From JAZPYZ01 sp045544455 (GTDB lineage: Bacteria; Bacillota; Clostridia; Oscillospirales; Acutalibacteraceae), in NCBI GenBank assembly GCA_045544455.1, contig JAZPYZ010000023.1, forward strand, positions 1 through 64,000: a stretch of DNA of 64,000 bases. Direction: 5' to 3'. Position numbers and translations under genes: made by a program. The notes below the pieces were generated by a model. The model had not been told where the DNA came from. It did not search any database and worked only from the letters and a program-made list of their open reading frames with translations. Positions 8,460 through 16,676 of the stretch are shown one piece after another; positions within the stretch are counted from its first letter, which is position 1; each line of letters starts with the position of its first letter.

Positions 8460-9317
8460 ATGAGTAAAAAAACGCGACACATTAGCGCTCACGCGGCTAC
8501 GGTGCTCGCGTTTTGTTTATCGCTGGTTGTGTTTGGCGGTATCGTCGCCGGGTGGATTCTCTATCGGTTACCCGATCGCCCGGCAGAACCTACATCCGAC
8601 GAAAAAAGCGAGACGGTCTCGTTTACCAAAGAGGATGCCGTTTCGGTGTTACTGATACTGACCGACGGCGATCGGTCGACACAGTTTGTGTGGTTGCAAG
8701 CCGATCCGACCAACCCCACTGCGCGCACGGTGGCATTACCTGCACAAACCAGTCAATCGGCGGATCATCCCACTTTGGAAACCATTTTTCTGTCCGAGGG
8801 ACCGGCCGCTTGTTGTGACGCGGTAAGCGATCTGCTCGACGTTGACACACCGGTGTATGCGGTGATGGATTATACCACCATCGAGACCTTTGTGGATGAT
8901 CTGCCGCGCGGTTTGATTTACACCGTAGAAGAACCCCTATCGTATCAAGACGCCGAATCCAACTATTTTTTGCGGTTGGAGACGGGATTGCAGACCTTAA
9001 CGGGTGATCAAACCGTAAAACTGTTGCGGTATCCGGCGTGGAAACAAGGCAAATTACAACAAGTTCGTATACACGCGGTATTGGTGGCAGCGTGGTGGAA
9101 CCAATACGCCACCGCTGCTTATGTCGATGAGATAGCGGATCAATACGCCGATTGGTATAATTTAGTAGATACCAACTTTAAAATTGCGGAATTCACCGAT
9201 GCCAAAGCGGCGTTGGCATATATGTGGGAACAAAATGACGGCAACCAATGCACTGCGTCGTTGTTAAACGGTGCGTTTTCTGGGAACGGAAACGCAGTGC
9301 GGTATATACCGAAATAG
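8460..9317 (+). CDS. divergent LytR-CpsA-Psr (LCP)-like membrane protein
   Basis: 285 residues: a short cytoplasmic N-terminus, one membrane helix (~12-35) and an extracytoplasmic domain. The domain follows the LCP outline, including VYAVMDYTTIETFVDDL and LTGDQTVKLLRYPAWKQGKLQQVRIHAVL, which aligns with the conserved LCP block around 'R..D.gR..RQ'. The arginine-rich positions that bind the polyprenyl pyrophosphate are largely replaced, so normal phosphotransferase activity is doubtful. The ATG at 8460 has TAAGGAG 8 nt upstream. The gene is only 25 bp after xre and 17 bp before the lipoprotein gene. Confidence 0.6.
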   Translation: MSKKTRHISAHAATVLAFCLSLVVFGGIVAGWILYRLPDRPAEPTSDEKSETVSFTKEDAVSVLLILTDGDRSTQFVWLQADPTNPTARTVALPAQTSQSADHPTLETIFLSEGPAACCDAVSDLLDVDTPVYAVMDYTTIETFVDDLPRGLIYTVEEPLSYQDAESNYFLRLETGLQTLTGDQTVKLLRYPAWKQGKLQQVRIHAVLVAAWWNQYATAAYVDEIADQYADWYNLVDTNFKIAEFTDAKAALAYMWEQNDGNQCTASLLNGAFSGNGNAVRYIPK

Positions 9318-9334
9318 ATGAGGAGGAAATCTCT

Positions 9335-10564
9335 ATGAAGCGTCTGTCCGGCTGGCTTATCGTGCTTGCGGCGACGCTTTTTTTATGCACCGGATGCGAT
9401 ATCGTGTGGTCAACAGACGATACCCCGGCCAAACCGGTCGCCGACGAACCGGCATATACCTATTTGGCCGACTATCAACACGCCTGGTACTACCGGCAAT
9501 TGTCCAACCGGTTGCAAATGGCGTATACCTCGGTGTACGAAGCGGTAATGGCAGTTTGTGATCAAGAAAGTGTTATCCGAATAGACGGTGCAAACGAAGG
9601 TACTACCGAATCGACTTATGGTGTGCAGGTATCGTTGTATGAACCGCTGTTATCGCAAGAGGAAACCACCCTGCTCTACAACGCATTTACCCGCGACAAT
9701 CCACAATTTTTCTATATCGGCAACACCTATCGATGCGAGGGATATACCCGTGGCAAGCAAACATATTACGATACCGTATTTCTCACCTTTACGCTATCGG
9801 CCAAACAACGTACCGCCGCTAATACCGCCTTGGAACAGGCGTTGACCGAATGGTTACGCGATCTGCCGGCGGCGACCAATATCGATACCGAATTGGTGTT
9901 GCACGATCGGTTGATAGACCGTTGTTCATACCATCAAACAGCGGCCGACGATGCACAAGCGGCCAACCGATATCCCGCCGCCTTTACCGCCTACGGAGCA
10001 TTGGTGAACCACCAAGCGGTGTGTGAAGGATACGCCCGTGGGTTACAGTTGTTGCTTCACCGCATGGGAATTGACAGTACCGTCGTGACCGGTACGACTC
10101 GAAACAACGAGCCGCACATGTGGAACGTGGTGACGGTGGCAGATCAAACCTATCACGTGGATGCTACGTGGGATGACAGTGGCGATCGATTGCGGCATAC
10201 TTTTTTTAATCTGTCCGACGAAGAGATTGCCGCCACCCACACAATGGACGATGAAAACGCCATGTTGCCGACATGCGAAGCGATTCAGGCCGGATATTAC
10301 CGCTATACCGGGCGGTATGTCGACGACTATGACCGGGACGTGATTGCCGCCGTCATCGCGCGAGACGTGCGCGAAAAGCGCGTCACGGTGGATTTGCGGT
10401 TTTCGCCCGATACCTACACCAGCGCCCGGTTATTTTTAGCCTCGTTTGACGAGGTAGCCGCGCGTGTAAACGGCCAATTACAGGGCGATAATGTCGCCAT
10501 GTGGCCATACGAATATACCTTTAATGATACGTATCATACCATCACCTTATATAAAATCGCATAA
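9335..10564 (+). CDS. lipoprotein with transglutaminase-like domain
   Basis: 409 residues. The signal peptide ends in the lipobox LCTGC, so the protein should be anchored outside the membrane. A transglutaminase/protease-like core lies around residues 215-300 with the expected triad: Cys in AVCEGYARGLQ, His in EPHMWNVV and Asp in YHVDATWDD. Such extracellular domains act as cysteine proteases or transpeptidase-like enzymes on wall proteins. The ATG has GAGGAGG upstream. It is the third gene of the xre operon and is followed by the tRNA operon promoter. Confidence 0.85.
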   Translation: MKRLSGWLIVLAATLFLCTGCDIVWSTDDTPAKPVADEPAYTYLADYQHAWYYRQLSNRLQMAYTSVYEAVMAVCDQESVIRIDGANEGTTESTYGVQVSLYEPLLSQEETTLLYNAFTRDNPQFFYIGNTYRCEGYTRGKQTYYDTVFLTFTLSAKQRTAANTALEQALTEWLRDLPAATNIDTELVLHDRLIDRCSYHQTAADDAQAANRYPAAFTAYGALVNHQAVCEGYARGLQLLLHRMGIDSTVVTGTTRNNEPHMWNVVTVADQTYHVDATWDDSGDRLRHTFFNLSDEEIAATHTMDDENAMLPTCEAIQAGYYRYTGRYVDDYDRDVIAAVIARDVREKRVTVDLRFSPDTYTSARLFLASFDEVAARVNGQLQGDNVAMWPYEYTFNDTYHTITLYKIA

Positions 10565-10571
10565 AAAAAGG

Positions 10572-10600
10572 TTGACAGGGCGGTTTTGTTATGCTATGAT
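10572..10600 (+). promoter_or_regulatory. promoter of the tRNA operon
   Basis: TTGACA (10572-10577), 17 bp, TATGAT (10595-10600), about 42 bp before the first tRNA. Confidence 0.88.
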
Positions 10601-10642
10601 AATCTTCGCCACGAAAACCAAACCGGTTGTGTGGCAACCTAC

Positions 10643-10716
10643 GCGGGTGTAGTTCAGTGGTAGAACCCCAGCCTTCCAAGCTGGTTGTGTGGGTTCGATT
10701 CCCATCACCCGCTCCA
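10643..10716 (+). tRNA. tRNA-Gly(TCC)
   Basis: 74-nt cloverleaf with acceptor GCGGGTG/CACCCGC, encoded CCA and loop CTTCCAA, giving anticodon TCC. First of four tRNAs in one transcript. Confidence 0.95.
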
Positions 10717-10721
10717 CATTT

Positions 10722-10798
10722 GCGCTTGTAGCTCAGCTGGATAGAGCATCTGCCTTCTAAGCAGAGGGTCAGGGGTTCGAGTCCCTTCAGGCGCGCCA
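10722..10798 (+). tRNA. tRNA-Arg(TCT)
   Basis: 77-nt cloverleaf with acceptor GCGCTTG/CAGGCGC, discriminator G and encoded CCA. The loop CTTCTAA has anticodon TCT (AGA). Confidence 0.95.
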
Positions 10799-10802
10799 GT
10801 AT

Positions 10803-10880
10803 GGTGGATGTAGCTTAGTTGGTTAAAGCGCCAGTTTGTGGCACTGGAGATCGTGGGTTCGAATCCCATCTTCCACCCCA
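10803..10880 (+). tRNA. tRNA-His(GTG)
   Basis: Cloverleaf with anticodon loop TTGTGGC (anticodon GTG). The extra 5' G(-1) faces C73, the identity pair for HisRS; CCA is encoded. The acceptor stem has one apparent T-T mismatch. Confidence 0.93.
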
Positions 10881-10885
10881 CCTAT

Positions 10886-10960
10886 TGGGATATGGTGTAA
10901 TCGGTAACACAACAGACTTTGACTCTGTCGTAGTAGGTTCGAGTCCTGCTATCCCAGCCA
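10886..10960 (+). tRNA. tRNA-Gln(TTG)
   Basis: 75-nt cloverleaf with acceptor TGGGATA/TATCCCA, encoded CCA and loop CTTTGAC with anticodon TTG (CAA). Confidence 0.94.
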
Positions 10961-10967
10961 AAAAAAG

Positions 10968-10997
10968 GACAAGGCAATAATGCCTTGTCCGTTTTTT
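10968..10997 (+). terminator. terminator of the tRNA operon
   Basis: Perfect 10-bp stem GGACAAGGCA/TGCCTTGTCC with loop ATAA, then GTTTTTT. Confidence 0.9.
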
Positions 10998-11051
10998 CAT
11001 CCCGTAACAGAGGCTGTGTTGGTTTGAACCCATCCTCTGTTTATGTTTTCG

Positions 11052-13118
11052 TTATTCGTCATCGGTTTTGTATGCCGCGATGACTTTTTCTGCCACGTTC
11101 ATCGGCGCTTGTTCGTACCGTTCGAACCGAACAGAGAAGAACCCACGTCCTTGCGTCATCGAACGCATAACGGTGGCGAAATCACCCATTTCGGCCATCG
11201 GGACTTCCGCCTCGATGCAGGTCATATCGTCTTCGGCCGGATTCATGCCAAGGACGCGACCGCGCCGTTTGTTGATATCGCCCATCATATCGCCGGTGGT
11301 ATCGGCGCCAACCGTGACTTCCAGATACCCGATCGGTTCGAGCAACACCGGTCCGGCTTGCGGAATACCGGCTTTATACGCGAGCGAGGCCGCGGTTTTG
11401 AACGCCATTTCAGACGAGTCGACCGGATGGTACGAACCATCGACCAAGCGTGCTTTTACGCCCACCATCGGGAACCCAGCCAGGGTGCCTTTTTGGGCCG
11501 AATCACGCAATCCTTTTTCGACCGCCGGGAAGAAGTTTTTCGGGACAGAGCCGCCGAAGACCGTTTCTTCAAACACCAGTTCGTCGCCGTCACAGGGTTC
11601 GAATTCAATCCACACATCACCGAACTGACCGTGGCCGCCGGATTGTTTCTTGTGGCGACCTTGCACCTTCACCTTTTTGGTGATGGTTTCGCGATAGGCC
11701 ACTTTCGGGACGGCCAACGTAACGTCAACACCGAATTTCGCTTTCAGTTTCGATACCACCACATCGAGGTGTTGTTCGCCAAGACCGGATAGGATTTGCT
11801 CTCTGGTTTCGGGTTCGATCGCGAACGACAAGGTCGGATCTTCTTCCATCAAACGGTTAAGACCGGCGGCAATCTTTTCTTCATCGCCTTTATTCTTCGC
11901 TTTGACCGCCATCGACAAACACGGTTTATCGAACACGACCGGCGGCAAGGTCACCGGACGCAACGGCGAACACAAGGTATCGCCGGTATTGGTGTTCGCG
12001 AGTTTCGCAACCGCGCCGATATCGCCGGCTGCGACACAGGACACTTCTTCCTGCTTTTTGCCACGTACCATAAACAGTTTGCCGATCTTTTCGGTCGAGC
12101 CGGTACGCATATTGAGAAGCGGCGTATCCGAGGTCACTTTACCGCTGATGACCTTAAAATACAACAACTTGCCGACAAACGGATCGACCACGCTCTTAAA
12201 CACGATCGCGGCGGTTTGCGCCTCTTCGTTAACGGTGAGCGCCACTTCGTTACCGTCGAGATCGTGACCGGTTTCGCCGGCGACCGATTCGGCCCACGGC
12301 GCCAACCAGATCAAACCGTTGAGCAGTTGGTCGATGGCTTCAAGTTCGTACGCAGATCCGCAGAAGACCGGCGCAATCTCACCGCGACGAACACCGCCGG
12401 CAAGACCGAGAATCAATTCGTCCGGCGTAAAGGATTCGCCCGAGAAGTATTTTTCCATGAGTTCTTCCGACGTTTCGGCGACCGCTTCGTTCATGGCGGT
12501 ACGCAACCCTTCTAACCGGTGACCAATATCCGGCATCGGCACTTCGGTAGCTTTTCCATCCTGATAGGTATACGCTTTGTACTCCAACAGGTTGATATAG
12601 CATTGTACCTTGTGATCCACCACGTGCGGCACCACAATCGGACAAACTTTCGGCCCGAAGATGGCTTTCATATCTTCAAACACACGATAAAAATCGGCGT
12701 TTTCGTGATCCATCTTATTGACAAAGAAGATCTGCGCAATTCCCTTTTTCGCGGCGGCACGATACCCTTTTTCGGCACCGACCGTCACACCGCTTTTACC
12801 GGAAATTACGATAACCGCACTACCGGCGGCACGGATACCCTCGCTGACGCCGCCGGCGAAGTCAAACATGCCGGGCGTATCGAGAATGTTCATCTTAGTA
12901 TCTTTCCATTCGATCGGCAACACCGCCGTCGATACCGACGCTTTGCGTTTAATTTCCTCCGGATCAAAATCGCACACGGTATTGCCGTCGGCAATACGGC
13001 CGAGCCGGTCCGATTGACCGGTCAGATAATACGCCGCTTCCGCGAGCGAACTTTTGCCCGAACCGCCGTGTCCGACAAAAACAATATTGCGGATGTGCTT
13101 GGCATTGTACTGTTTCAT
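11052..13118 (-). CDS. elongation factor G-like GTPase (EF-G paralogue)
   Basis: 688 residues with the EF-G domain order. The GTPase domain has G1 GHGGSGKSS, G3 DTPGMFDF and G4 NKMDHE; domain II, domain III (LSGLGEQHLDVVV), domain IV and a C-terminal EF-G domain follow. G1 differs from canonical EF-G (AHIDAGKTT), placing this with the EF-G-like paralogues common in Clostridia, whose role in translation is unsettled. The ATG at 13118 is preceded by AAGGGGAG; the ORF extends 13 codons further upstream without a ribosome site. It stands alone with its own promoter. Confidence 0.9.
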   Translation of the reverse strand: MKQYNAKHIRNIVFVGHGGSGKSSLAEAAYYLTGQSDRLGRIADGNTVCDFDPEEIKRKASVSTAVLPIEWKDTKMNILDTPGMFDFAGGVSEGIRAAGSAVIVISGKSGVTVGAEKGYRAAAKKGIAQIFFVNKMDHENADFYRVFEDMKAIFGPKVCPIVVPHVVDHKVQCYINLLEYKAYTYQDGKATEVPMPDIGHRLEGLRTAMNEAVAETSEELMEKYFSGESFTPDELILGLAGGVRRGEIAPVFCGSAYELEAIDQLLNGLIWLAPWAESVAGETGHDLDGNEVALTVNEEAQTAAIVFKSVVDPFVGKLLYFKVISGKVTSDTPLLNMRTGSTEKIGKLFMVRGKKQEEVSCVAAGDIGAVAKLANTNTGDTLCSPLRPVTLPPVVFDKPCLSMAVKAKNKGDEEKIAAGLNRLMEEDPTLSFAIEPETREQILSGLGEQHLDVVVSKLKAKFGVDVTLAVPKVAYRETITKKVKVQGRHKKQSGGHGQFGDVWIEFEPCDGDELVFEETVFGGSVPKNFFPAVEKGLRDSAQKGTLAGFPMVGVKARLVDGSYHPVDSSEMAFKTAASLAYKAGIPQAGPVLLEPIGYLEVTVGADTTGDMMGDINKRRGRVLGMNPAEDDMTCIEAEVPMAEMGDFATVMRSMTQGRGFFSVRFERYEQAPMNVAEKVIAAYKTDDE

Positions 13119-13247
13119 ATGCTGTAACTCCCCTTTTCGGAAATAATTGTCGATCAACGATATAGGTTCTTATCCCATTTATCGAGAATGGGCGGTGAAA
13201 TTCGTCAAAATAACCAAAAGTTTTCCTATACGACCTACATTATTTGT

Positions 13248-13276
13248 ATTATATCATACTATATAACCAATTTCAA
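13248..13276 (-). promoter_or_regulatory. promoter of the EF-G-like gene
   Basis: Minus strand: TTGAAA (13271-13276), 17 bp, TATAAT (13248-13253). It leaves a leader of about 120 nt in which I see no further element. Confidence 0.8.
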
Positions 13277-13323
13277 CCGCTTTCTGCGCCGAAAGGGAAT
13301 TTTTTGCAACAGGCACAAAAAAA

Positions 13324-13356
13324 GCCCCGTCTGTTTCCAACGGAAACAGACGGGGC
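13324..13356 (-). terminator. terminator of the rlmB/ATPase-like operon
   Basis: A 15-bp perfect stem GCCCCGTCTGTTTCC with loop AAC, followed on the minus strand by TTTTTTTG. Confidence 0.9.
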
Positions 13357-13367
13357 GCATAAGACAA

Positions 13368-15770
13368 TTATACTCGCATGCAACGTTGCGTGATCGCGAG
13401 GGCCACACCGGTGATGGCTAAATACAACACGGTGAGGAGTGGCGCAACGGTCGCGCCGCTGCCGATAACCGTAATCAAACCGATCACCAGACCGATGCTT
13501 ACCAAGATCAGTTGCACCAACCAACCGATACGCGATACGCGACCGAGCCGCGTGCACGAGGTAACGGCGACAGCCATCCCGGCAACCTGGCCGTTGGACG
13601 CGAGGATCGCTTCCTCTTCTTCGTCGCAACCGTCAACCAATTGTTCGGCGGTGCGAGCAGGCGCAGCAGTCATAACCTCGACGCAATACGGCTCCAGATC
13701 AAAGGTTTCACGTACCACCTGTTCGGTGATGTTAGGATCACAGGTGTGTACCAGGATCGTTACACCGACACGACTGAGTTGTTGCAACGAACGACGGATC
13801 CGGTCATCTGCGATATAACTGATGACAAACATCGCCGACAGTTCGCCGCCGACCGACAGATACACCAATTTACGGCCGCCTAACGTATATTTGCTTTCGT
13901 AATCGTTAGACGGTACGTCCACACCGTGGTTTTCGAGCAAGCGGCGGTTACCAATCAATACGCGGCGACCGTCTACCCAACCGGACAATCCCATTTCCTG
14001 CTCATATACCAAGGTATCGACCTCTTGCAGAATATCGGTTTTGTGTTCGATCACACGCATAAACACGCCAGCCAACGGTCCACCAGCTTGAATGATAACC
14101 GAAGCCGCGTCCAAGATGGCGGAATCGATCCGCGTGCCGGAGAACGTTTTAATACCGTGCAACACCACGCTATCGTCTGGGAACAGGTCACGGGCATCGA
14201 CCATCATGGCGTTGGGTTGACCAAACGCTTCCACCGCCGACCAAGAAGCGATCATGCCGCCGTGTCGCAAAGCGTGTTTCGCGGCGCGACGCAGGGGCAG
14301 GTTGTCGATCAGCAACGCCGCCGACGGGGTAACCAAACACATCAGCGAGGTAAACACCGTAAACGCATGCAACCACGTGGCGGTTTGCGAGATCCACCAG
14401 TACAGCAACGCCGTCACTAAACTGACACCGGTACCGATCACCGCCATCCAGCGGTAGTTCCACGGCAAGGTAGGTTCGTCATACGAATGATACAAGAAGC
14501 GCGTTAAGAACCCGGTTTTACGGAAATACAATACCTCGGGATCGGCGATTGCCAAAGCGGATCGGCCGATGGTGCGCGCGACTTCGCTATCCGAAATCAT
14601 GTGCGCGGCATATTTATCGTGGCGCGACGCCATGAATCGGAAATTTTCCTGCATGCGGCAGGTGTGCGACCAACGTCCCCACGCGCCGAGCACCAGAATC
14701 ATACCGGCGGCCGCCGGCAGCATCGCCATTGGCGTGGCGGCAACGAATTTCGAGTTAAACAAGAACAATACCGTTTGCAACAACACCATCGTCGGTGCCA
14801 GTGCCAAAGCGGTGTCGGCATCGGGTTCGCCTCGGAACAACGCCGTCCATCCATGGACGATGATCCGGTGGTTGAGAACCGCGATGACGCCTAATAACAA
14901 CAGATGAACACCTACATACACAGTGACATCCACGTTGATGCTACGCGAGATGTGCAGCAAAATCGTCAACCAAAGAAGTACCATCTCGATAGCCGCACTG
15001 ACCGCCAACGAGATGAAACCGGTACGGCGGCGATAACTGAGTTCGTTTGCAATAGCCGGTGCATCGTCTGCCGAAACAAATTCATCCAGTTCCTCTGCGG
15101 GTTCTTCCGGAACCGGATCTTCCTCGTCCTCAACGAGTTCTTCGTCCGGATCGTTGACTTCTTCTTCCCCGTCTAAACGGAAATTTTTGATTTTTTCTTC
15201 CCGCACGCGTTGCAACCGTTCTTCCCACGTCAGCGGTTGTTCTTCAACCGGCGGTTCTTCCTCTTTCGCCTCAATGACGATGGGTTCTTCCTCGACCAAT
15301 TCGGTAAACGAGATCTGCCCTTCCATCTGTTCGGCCGCTTTTTTAACTGCTTTCTTATCGACGGCGGTTTTCGGTTTATCGGCGGCAGGTGCCGCTTCGT
15401 CCAATGTGTCAAACGTACGGGTGGCCGCTTGGCCCACCGACAGTTTCGGCATTTCACGCGTTTGTTCGATCTCTTGTGTCGGTTCCGAGATAGCCGGTTT
15501 TTCGTCGGCCACCACCTTCATGTCGGTGTCGTCCTCTTCTTCCAAAATACGAACGGGCGCGTTGGGATCCACGGCCGAAAATTCCGCTGTATCGGCATCG
15601 GCCGACGGCGCTTTTTCCGGTCCGTTCGTTTTGGGCTTATACACCATAACCGGTTCGTCTGCCGGTTCATCGACCGGCGATACGGCATCGGCGGCCGGTT
15701 CGGATTTAGAGCCAACCACCTGCGACAAAATCTCATCGATCAGTTGGTCGTCATGTTTATGATCACTCAT
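13368..15770 (-). CDS. degenerate P-type-ATPase-like membrane protein
   Basis: 800 residues. The first ~255 are acidic, low-complexity and probably disordered. Helices around 260-350, 440-500 and 745-800 and the cytoplasmic segments follow the P1B-ATPase plan: a CLVTPSAALLI helix at the usual CPC-TP position, then a segment like '.aLE....vvfDKTGTLT' reading AVEAFGQPNAMMVDARDLF, then an N-domain-like GRRVLIGNRRLLENHGV. The phosphorylation motif DKTGTLT is reduced to DARDLFP, and GDGxND cannot be found. The fold is probably retained without pumping activity; a sensory or scaffolding role is inference. AAGGAGG precedes the ATG, 22 bp after rlmB. Confidence 0.7.
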   Translation of the reverse strand: MSDHKHDDQLIDEILSQVVGSKSEPAADAVSPVDEPADEPVMVYKPKTNGPEKAPSADADTAEFSAVDPNAPVRILEEEDDTDMKVVADEKPAISEPTQEIEQTREMPKLSVGQAATRTFDTLDEAAPAADKPKTAVDKKAVKKAAEQMEGQISFTELVEEEPIVIEAKEEEPPVEEQPLTWEERLQRVREEKIKNFRLDGEEEVNDPDEELVEDEEDPVPEEPAEELDEFVSADDAPAIANELSYRRRTGFISLAVSAAIEMVLLWLTILLHISRSINVDVTVYVGVHLLLLGVIAVLNHRIIVHGWTALFRGEPDADTALALAPTMVLLQTVLFLFNSKFVAATPMAMLPAAAGMILVLGAWGRWSHTCRMQENFRFMASRHDKYAAHMISDSEVARTIGRSALAIADPEVLYFRKTGFLTRFLYHSYDEPTLPWNYRWMAVIGTGVSLVTALLYWWISQTATWLHAFTVFTSLMCLVTPSAALLIDNLPLRRAAKHALRHGGMIASWSAVEAFGQPNAMMVDARDLFPDDSVVLHGIKTFSGTRIDSAILDAASVIIQAGGPLAGVFMRVIEHKTDILQEVDTLVYEQEMGLSGWVDGRRVLIGNRRLLENHGVDVPSNDYESKYTLGGRKLVYLSVGGELSAMFVISYIADDRIRRSLQQLSRVGVTILVHTCDPNITEQVVRETFDLEPYCVEVMTAAPARTAEQLVDGCDEEEEAILASNGQVAGMAVAVTSCTRLGRVSRIGWLVQLILVSIGLVIGLITVIGSGATVAPLLTVLYLAITGVALAITQRCMRV

Positions 15771-15792
15771 GTGTCAGCCTCCTTGTCGTTCC

Positions 15793-16551
15793 CTATATAG
15801 CGCAGATGTTGCCCCGTTGACGTGCCACTTCATACATCAAGATACCGCCGGCAACCGAAGCGTTAAGCGAATTGATTTTTCCGTTCATCGGCATCGATAC
15901 GATCACGTCACAATGTTTACGAACTAACTTGCCGATGCCGTGTCCTTCCGAACCGATGACCAACGCCACCGCGCCGGTAAGATCGGTTTGGCACCAGGTA
16001 TTGCCATCCATATCCAGGCCATATACCCACATGCCGCGTTGTTTCATCTCCTGTAAAGCGTCTACTAAATTGGTGACGCGTGCCACCGGCACGTATTCGA
16101 CCGCACCGGCCGACGCTTTATAAACCGCACCGGTCAAGCCGGCTGCACGGCGTTTCGGAATCACCACGCCATGGGCACCGACCGCTTCGGCGGTGCGGAT
16201 CACCGCGCCGAGATTATGCGGATCTTCCAGTTCATCGCACACGATAAAAAACGGTGCTTCACCGCGTTCGGCCGCTACCTGGAACAGATCTTCCAACGTG
16301 GCGTACGCTTTACACGCCGCTATCGCCGCGATCCCTTGGTGATTAGGGCCGCACATCGCGTCCAGTTTGCGAATATCGACCTCTTTGACCGGCACACCGG
16401 CTTGTTTCGCTTTGGCAATGAGCATCGGAACGCTCCCCTGCCGTTCACCCCGTGCCACCAGCACACTATCGAGTGCACGGCCGGCACGAATAGCCTCGGT
16501 TACCGCGTTGCGGCCGACAATAATATCTTCTCTCGGTTGTTGTTCGGTCAT
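15793..16551 (-). CDS. rlmB: 23S rRNA 2'-O-methyltransferase RlmB (SpoU/TrmH family)
   Basis: 252 residues. An N-terminal RNA-binding subdomain begins IIVGRNAVTEAI; the SPOUT domain has the three family motifs, with DELEDPHNLGAVIRTAEA, LVIGSEGHGI and MPMNGKINSLNASVA in order. RlmB methylates the ribose of G2251 in the 23S peptidyl-transferase P-loop; family members can differ in target base. It heads a two-gene transcript with the ATPase-like gene. Confidence 0.92.
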   Translation of the reverse strand: MTEQQPREDIIVGRNAVTEAIRAGRALDSVLVARGERQGSVPMLIAKAKQAGVPVKEVDIRKLDAMCGPNHQGIAAIAACKAYATLEDLFQVAAERGEAPFFIVCDELEDPHNLGAVIRTAEAVGAHGVVIPKRRAAGLTGAVYKASAGAVEYVPVARVTNLVDALQEMKQRGMWVYGLDMDGNTWCQTDLTGAVALVIGSEGHGIGKLVRKHCDVIVSMPMNGKINSLNASVAGGILMYEVARQRGNICAI

Positions 16552-16633
16552 GGAATGTCCTCCATATTGCTACGCATATTTACACAAAATATAGTATAAC
16601 ATATCCATTGCAAAAAAAGAAGAGTTTTTTATA

Positions 16634-16668
16634 AAAAAGCGAGCATCTTTGTAAGATGCTCGCTTTTT
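16634..16668. terminator. bidirectional-looking terminator
   Basis: A 16-bp stem AAAAAGCGAGCATCTT with loop TGT and A/T runs on both sides. It ends the minus-strand amidase gene. Confidence 0.88.
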
Positions 16669-16676
16669 AGGTCGAT

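Noticed and set aside
11043..11792. 249-codon plus-strand frame opposite the EF-G-like gene
   Set aside because: Antisense of conserved EF-G domains; low-complexity Arg/Phe/His composition.
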